Source of the DNA: Streptomyces pactum
GTDB taxonomy: Bacteria; Actinomycetota; Actinomycetes; Streptomycetales; Streptomycetaceae
Reading direction: 5' to 3'
DNA length: 64,000 bases
Assembly (NCBI RefSeq): GCF_016031615.1
Contig: NZ_JACYXC010000001.1
Span: 868,001 to 932,000, forward strand
The translations under genes and the position numbers were made by a program. Position 1 is the first letter of the stretch. Each line of letters starts with the position of its first letter. Below are positions 61,668 through 64,000 of the stretch, one piece after another. Under the pieces are notes generated by a model. The model saw nothing but the letters and a program-made list of their open reading frames with translations, did not search any database and was not told where the DNA came from.

Positions 61668-63035
61668 GTGAACGCGCCTGCCACCCCCGAGTTGCCCGTC
61701 GTCGTGATCGGGGCCGGTCCCGTCGGTCTGGCCGCCGCCGCCCATCTGCTCGGCCGCGGCCTGGAGCCGCTGGTCCTGGAGGCCGGGCCGGTGGCGGCGC
61801 ACGCCGTGCGCCAGTGGTCGCACGTACGGCTGTTCTCGCGCTGGGCGGAGGTCATCGACCCGGCCGCCGAGAAGCTGCTCGCGCCCACCGGCTGGACCCG
61901 CCCGGAGGACGACACCTGTCCCACCGGCGGCGACTGGGCGGAGCGCTACCTCCAGCCGCTGGCCGACGCGCTCGGCGGCAGAGTCCGGACCGGGGTGACC
62001 GTTACCGGTGTCAGCCGGGCCGGGCGGGACCGGGTGGTGGACCCCGGCCGGGCGGAGCAGCCGTTCGTGGTGCACCTGACCACGGCGGACGGACGTGAGG
62101 AGCGGATCACGGCGCGGGCGGTGATCGACGCCTCCGGTACCTGGGCCACTCCCGGCCCGCTCGGCGCGGACGGCCTGCCCGCCCTCGGCGAGAAGGCCGC
62201 CGCCGACCGCCTCTCCTACCGCCTGCCGGACCTGCGCGACCCCGCCGTACGGGCCCGCTACGCGGGCCGGCGGGTCGCGGTGGTGGGCTCCGGCGCCTCG
62301 GCGTTCACCGCCCTGGCCGGCCTCGCCGAGCTGGCCCGGGAGGAGCCGGGCACGCACGCGGTGTGGATCCTGCGGCGCGGCATCGGCGCGCACACCTTCG
62401 GCGGCGGCACGGCCGACCAGCTCCCCGCGCGCGGCGCGCTGGGCCTGGCCGCCAAGGCCGCGGTCGAGGCCGGACACGCGTCGGCGGTCACCGGCTTCCG
62501 CACCGAGGCGGTCGAGCGGGACGGGGACGGCCGCCCGGTGCTGGTGGCCGGGGACGGCCGCCGTACCGGCCCGGTCGACGAGGTCATCGTCCTCACCGGC
62601 TTCCGCCCGGACCTGTCGTTCCTCTCCGAGGTCCGTCTGGGGCTGGACGAGCGGCTCCAGGCGCCGGCCCTGCTGGCACCGCTGATCGACCCCAACATCC
62701 ACTCCTGCGGCACCGTCCCCCCGCACGGCGTCGTCGAACTCTCGCACCCGGAACCGGGCGTCCACCTGGTCGGCATGAAGTCCTACGGCCGTGCGCCCAC
62801 CTTCCTGGCCATGACCGGCTACGAGCAGGTCCGCTCCGTCGCCGCCGCCCTCGCCGGGGACCGCGCGGCCGCCGAGCGCGTGGAGCTGACCCTGCCCGAA
62901 ACCGGGGTGTGCGGCGGGGCGGGGCTGTTCGACCGGCCGGAGGCCGGCCAGGCGTCCGACGGCGGCTGCTGTGCCGCCCCGGAGACCCTCCGGACCGGCG
63001 CCGGCACCCCGCCGGCCGCCTCGGGCTGCTGCTGA
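61668..63035 (+). CDS. ArsO-like FAD/NAD(P)-binding oxidoreductase with a Cys-rich tail
   Basis: 455 residues from the GTG at 61668, chosen for GAGGAG upstream. Two Rossmann motifs are visible: VVVIGAGPVGLAAAAHLL (about 11-28) for FAD and RVAVVGSGASAFTALAGLAE near residue 205 for NAD(P)H. The protein ends in clustered cysteines (GVCGGAG, GGCCAAPE, SGCC). Flavoproteins of this shape, termed ArsO or similar, accompany actinobacterial ars genes; oxidation of an arsenic species is proposed for the group. It is divergent from the CxC ArsR and probably repressed by it. The exact reaction is not established from sequence. Confidence 0.87.
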   Translation: MNAPATPELPVVVIGAGPVGLAAAAHLLGRGLEPLVLEAGPVAAHAVRQWSHVRLFSRWAEVIDPAAEKLLAPTGWTRPEDDTCPTGGDWAERYLQPLADALGGRVRTGVTVTGVSRAGRDRVVDPGRAEQPFVVHLTTADGREERITARAVIDASGTWATPGPLGADGLPALGEKAAADRLSYRLPDLRDPAVRARYAGRRVAVVGSGASAFTALAGLAELAREEPGTHAVWILRRGIGAHTFGGGTADQLPARGALGLAAKAAVEAGHASAVTGFRTEAVERDGDGRPVLVAGDGRRTGPVDEVIVLTGFRPDLSFLSEVRLGLDERLQAPALLAPLIDPNIHSCGTVPPHGVVELSHPEPGVHLVGMKSYGRAPTFLAMTGYEQVRSVAAALAGDRAAAERVELTLPETGVCGGAGLFDRPEAGQASDGGCCAAPETLRTGAGTPPAASGCC

Positions 63036-63218
63036 GCCGGCGGCCGTCGCCGACGCGCGACGGCCGGTCCGCCCTCGCCCGTGGCAGCCGGTCCCGGTCC
63101 CCAGGCGATGTGGAGCCGTCGCCAGGGCGGCCGGCGACAGGGTGGCCGGCGGGCGGCCCGGTGGGCGGCTCCGCCGGCCGGGCTCCCGACCGCGCGACCG
63201 ACGTGCCATGGTGGCGGT

Positions 63219-63722
63219 ATGGCGGTGACAGTCGAGGTGGCCGTCCTCGTCGGACTCCAGGCGTCCGGGAAGTCCACCTTCTACGAGCGGTGTCTGTCCG
63301 GCCGGTACGCGCTGGTCAGCAAGGACCTGTTCCCGCGGAGCGCGCGGAACAGGCAGCGGCGGCAGATGCGGCTGGTGGCGGAGCACCTGGCCGCCGGCCG
63401 GCCGGTGGCGGTGGACAACACCAACCCCTCCCCGCGCGAGTGGGCCCCGCTCCTGGAGCTGGCCCATGCGCACGGTGCCGTGGCCACGGCGTACTGGTTC
63501 CCGCCCGATCCGGCCGGTTCCCTGCGGCGCAACGCCGCCCGGACCGGCCGCGACCGCGTTCCGGACGTCGGCGTACTGGCCACGCTCCGGCAGCTCCGCG
63601 CACCGTCGCCCGCCGACGGCTTCGACGCGGTCCGCACGGTGCGGTTCGACGGCCGGGGCGGCTTCACCGTGGGGGACGGTCCGGGACGGGGTGACGGTGG
63701 CGGGCCGTCGGCGCGGAGCTGA
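63219..63722 (+). CDS. P-loop kinase-like ATP-binding protein
   Basis: 167 residues from the ATG at 63219. Walker A GLQASGKST (12-20) is followed by YALVSKDLFPRS, VAVDNTNPSPREW and a TLRQLRAPSPADGFD region. This is the layout of the AAA_33 / polynucleotide-kinase-like family (small P-loop kinases), where VDNTNPS marks the substrate loop. The last 20 residues are Gly/Arg-rich. It is not obviously linked to arsenic resistance. The start lacks a convincing ribosome site, so GTG codons upstream are possible. Confidence 0.8.
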   Translation: MAVTVEVAVLVGLQASGKSTFYERCLSGRYALVSKDLFPRSARNRQRRQMRLVAEHLAAGRPVAVDNTNPSPREWAPLLELAHAHGAVATAYWFPPDPAGSLRRNAARTGRDRVPDVGVLATLRQLRAPSPADGFDAVRTVRFDGRGGFTVGDGPGRGDGGGPSARS

Positions 63723-63862
63723 CCGTGGCCGGGCCGAGGCCCGCGCCGAGACCCCCGACATGCCGCCGCACCGGTCCCGCCCGGTGGCAGGCGCCGTGCC
63801 GGTCCACCGCGTGGAGTTCCCGACGGGCCCACCGGGAGGCTGCGCCGTGCCGGCCGCCGGGG

Positions 63863-63934
63863 CGCGTGAGCCGTACCGGTCCCCCGCGACGTGAGCGGTG
63901 CCGGTCCCCCGGCGACGCGAGCCGTGCCGGTCCT
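63863..63934. repeat. Three imperfect tandem copies of a roughly 25-bp unit
   Basis: The unit reads approximately GCGACGTGAGC(C/G)GT(A/G)CCGGTCC and occurs at 63863, 63886 and 63911. Just beyond it, near 63956, a shorter GGTCCGGGTC repeat occurs. The right-edge segment 63723-64000 has no supportable gene apart from these repeats. Confidence 0.5.
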
Positions 63935-64000
63935 GTAGGTGCCGCGCACCGGATCCCGGTCCGGGTCGGGTCCGGGTCGGGCCCGTCCGGGGTCTGGGTC

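Noticed and set aside
63723..64000. CRISPR-like array at the right edge
   Set aside because: The repeats are imperfect, abutting units with no spacers, and there are no cas genes.

Overview
The window is very GC-rich, with GTG starts, ATGA/GTGA stop-start overlaps, leaderless-looking regulators and actinobacterial protein families throughout. It fits a Streptomyces-like actinomycete chromosome. No rRNA, tRNA, insertion sequence, integrase or CRISPR array was seen.

Region 1 (1 to about 39.6 kb) is a modular type I polyketide cluster on the minus strand, cut by the left edge. It has two transcription blocks. Block I (38534 to 20734, perhaps on to 19316) encodes PKS-A (KS-AT-DH-KR-ACP), PKS-B (KS-AT-DH-KR(inactive)-ACP-KS-AT-ACP-TE), a cytochrome P450, a metallo-beta-lactamase-fold protein, an AhpD/carboxymuconolactone-decarboxylase-like protein and, after a strong hairpin, an O-methyltransferase. 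Block II (16495 to the left edge) encodes PKS-C (KS-AT-DH-ER-KR-ACP) and PKS-D (KS-AT-DH-KR-ACP-KS-AT-DH-KR..., incomplete). The TE lies in PKS-B, so block I performs the last steps. The last two extensions have no working ketoreductase, so the released chain should be a 3,5-diketo thioester. With an O-methyltransferase present, this predicts a methoxy-pyrone at the end of a reduced or polyene chain (inference). Between the blocks lie a LuxR-type regulator divergent from PKS-C and a GH114-like lipoprotein. The control region upstream of block II (about 16855-17313) recurs upstream of block I (about 39004-39457), including a perfect 16-bp palindrome, but the second copy has lost the regulator gene.

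Region 2 (39.6 to 53.7 kb) is general regulatory and envelope functions: a DUF2867 protein divergent from a TetR regulator whose promoter carries three abutting 15-bp palindromes; a STAS protein; a small winged-helix protein; a coupled MEDS-STAS / MEDS-HATPase pair (partner-switch regulators); a large MalT/LAL-type LuxR regulator; several small membrane proteins; a diacylglycerol-kinase-like protein; and a secreted serine beta-lactamase-family protein.

Region 3 (54 to 57.8 kb) is a minus-strand unit: ribbon-helix-helix protein, DUF4097 protein, DrrA/DrrB-like ABC exporter. A cluster of TGGC(A/G)CCA boxes lies over and upstream of the RHH start. Region 4 (58.1 to 63.0 kb) is an arsenic resistance island: arsC divergent from arsR-acr3, an ArsN1/PAT-like acetyltransferase, a second arsR with a CxC metal site, and an ArsO-like flavoprotein with a Cys-rich tail. 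A shared operator-like motif occurs three times. A P-loop kinase-like gene follows, and the right edge is short-repeat non-coding DNA.
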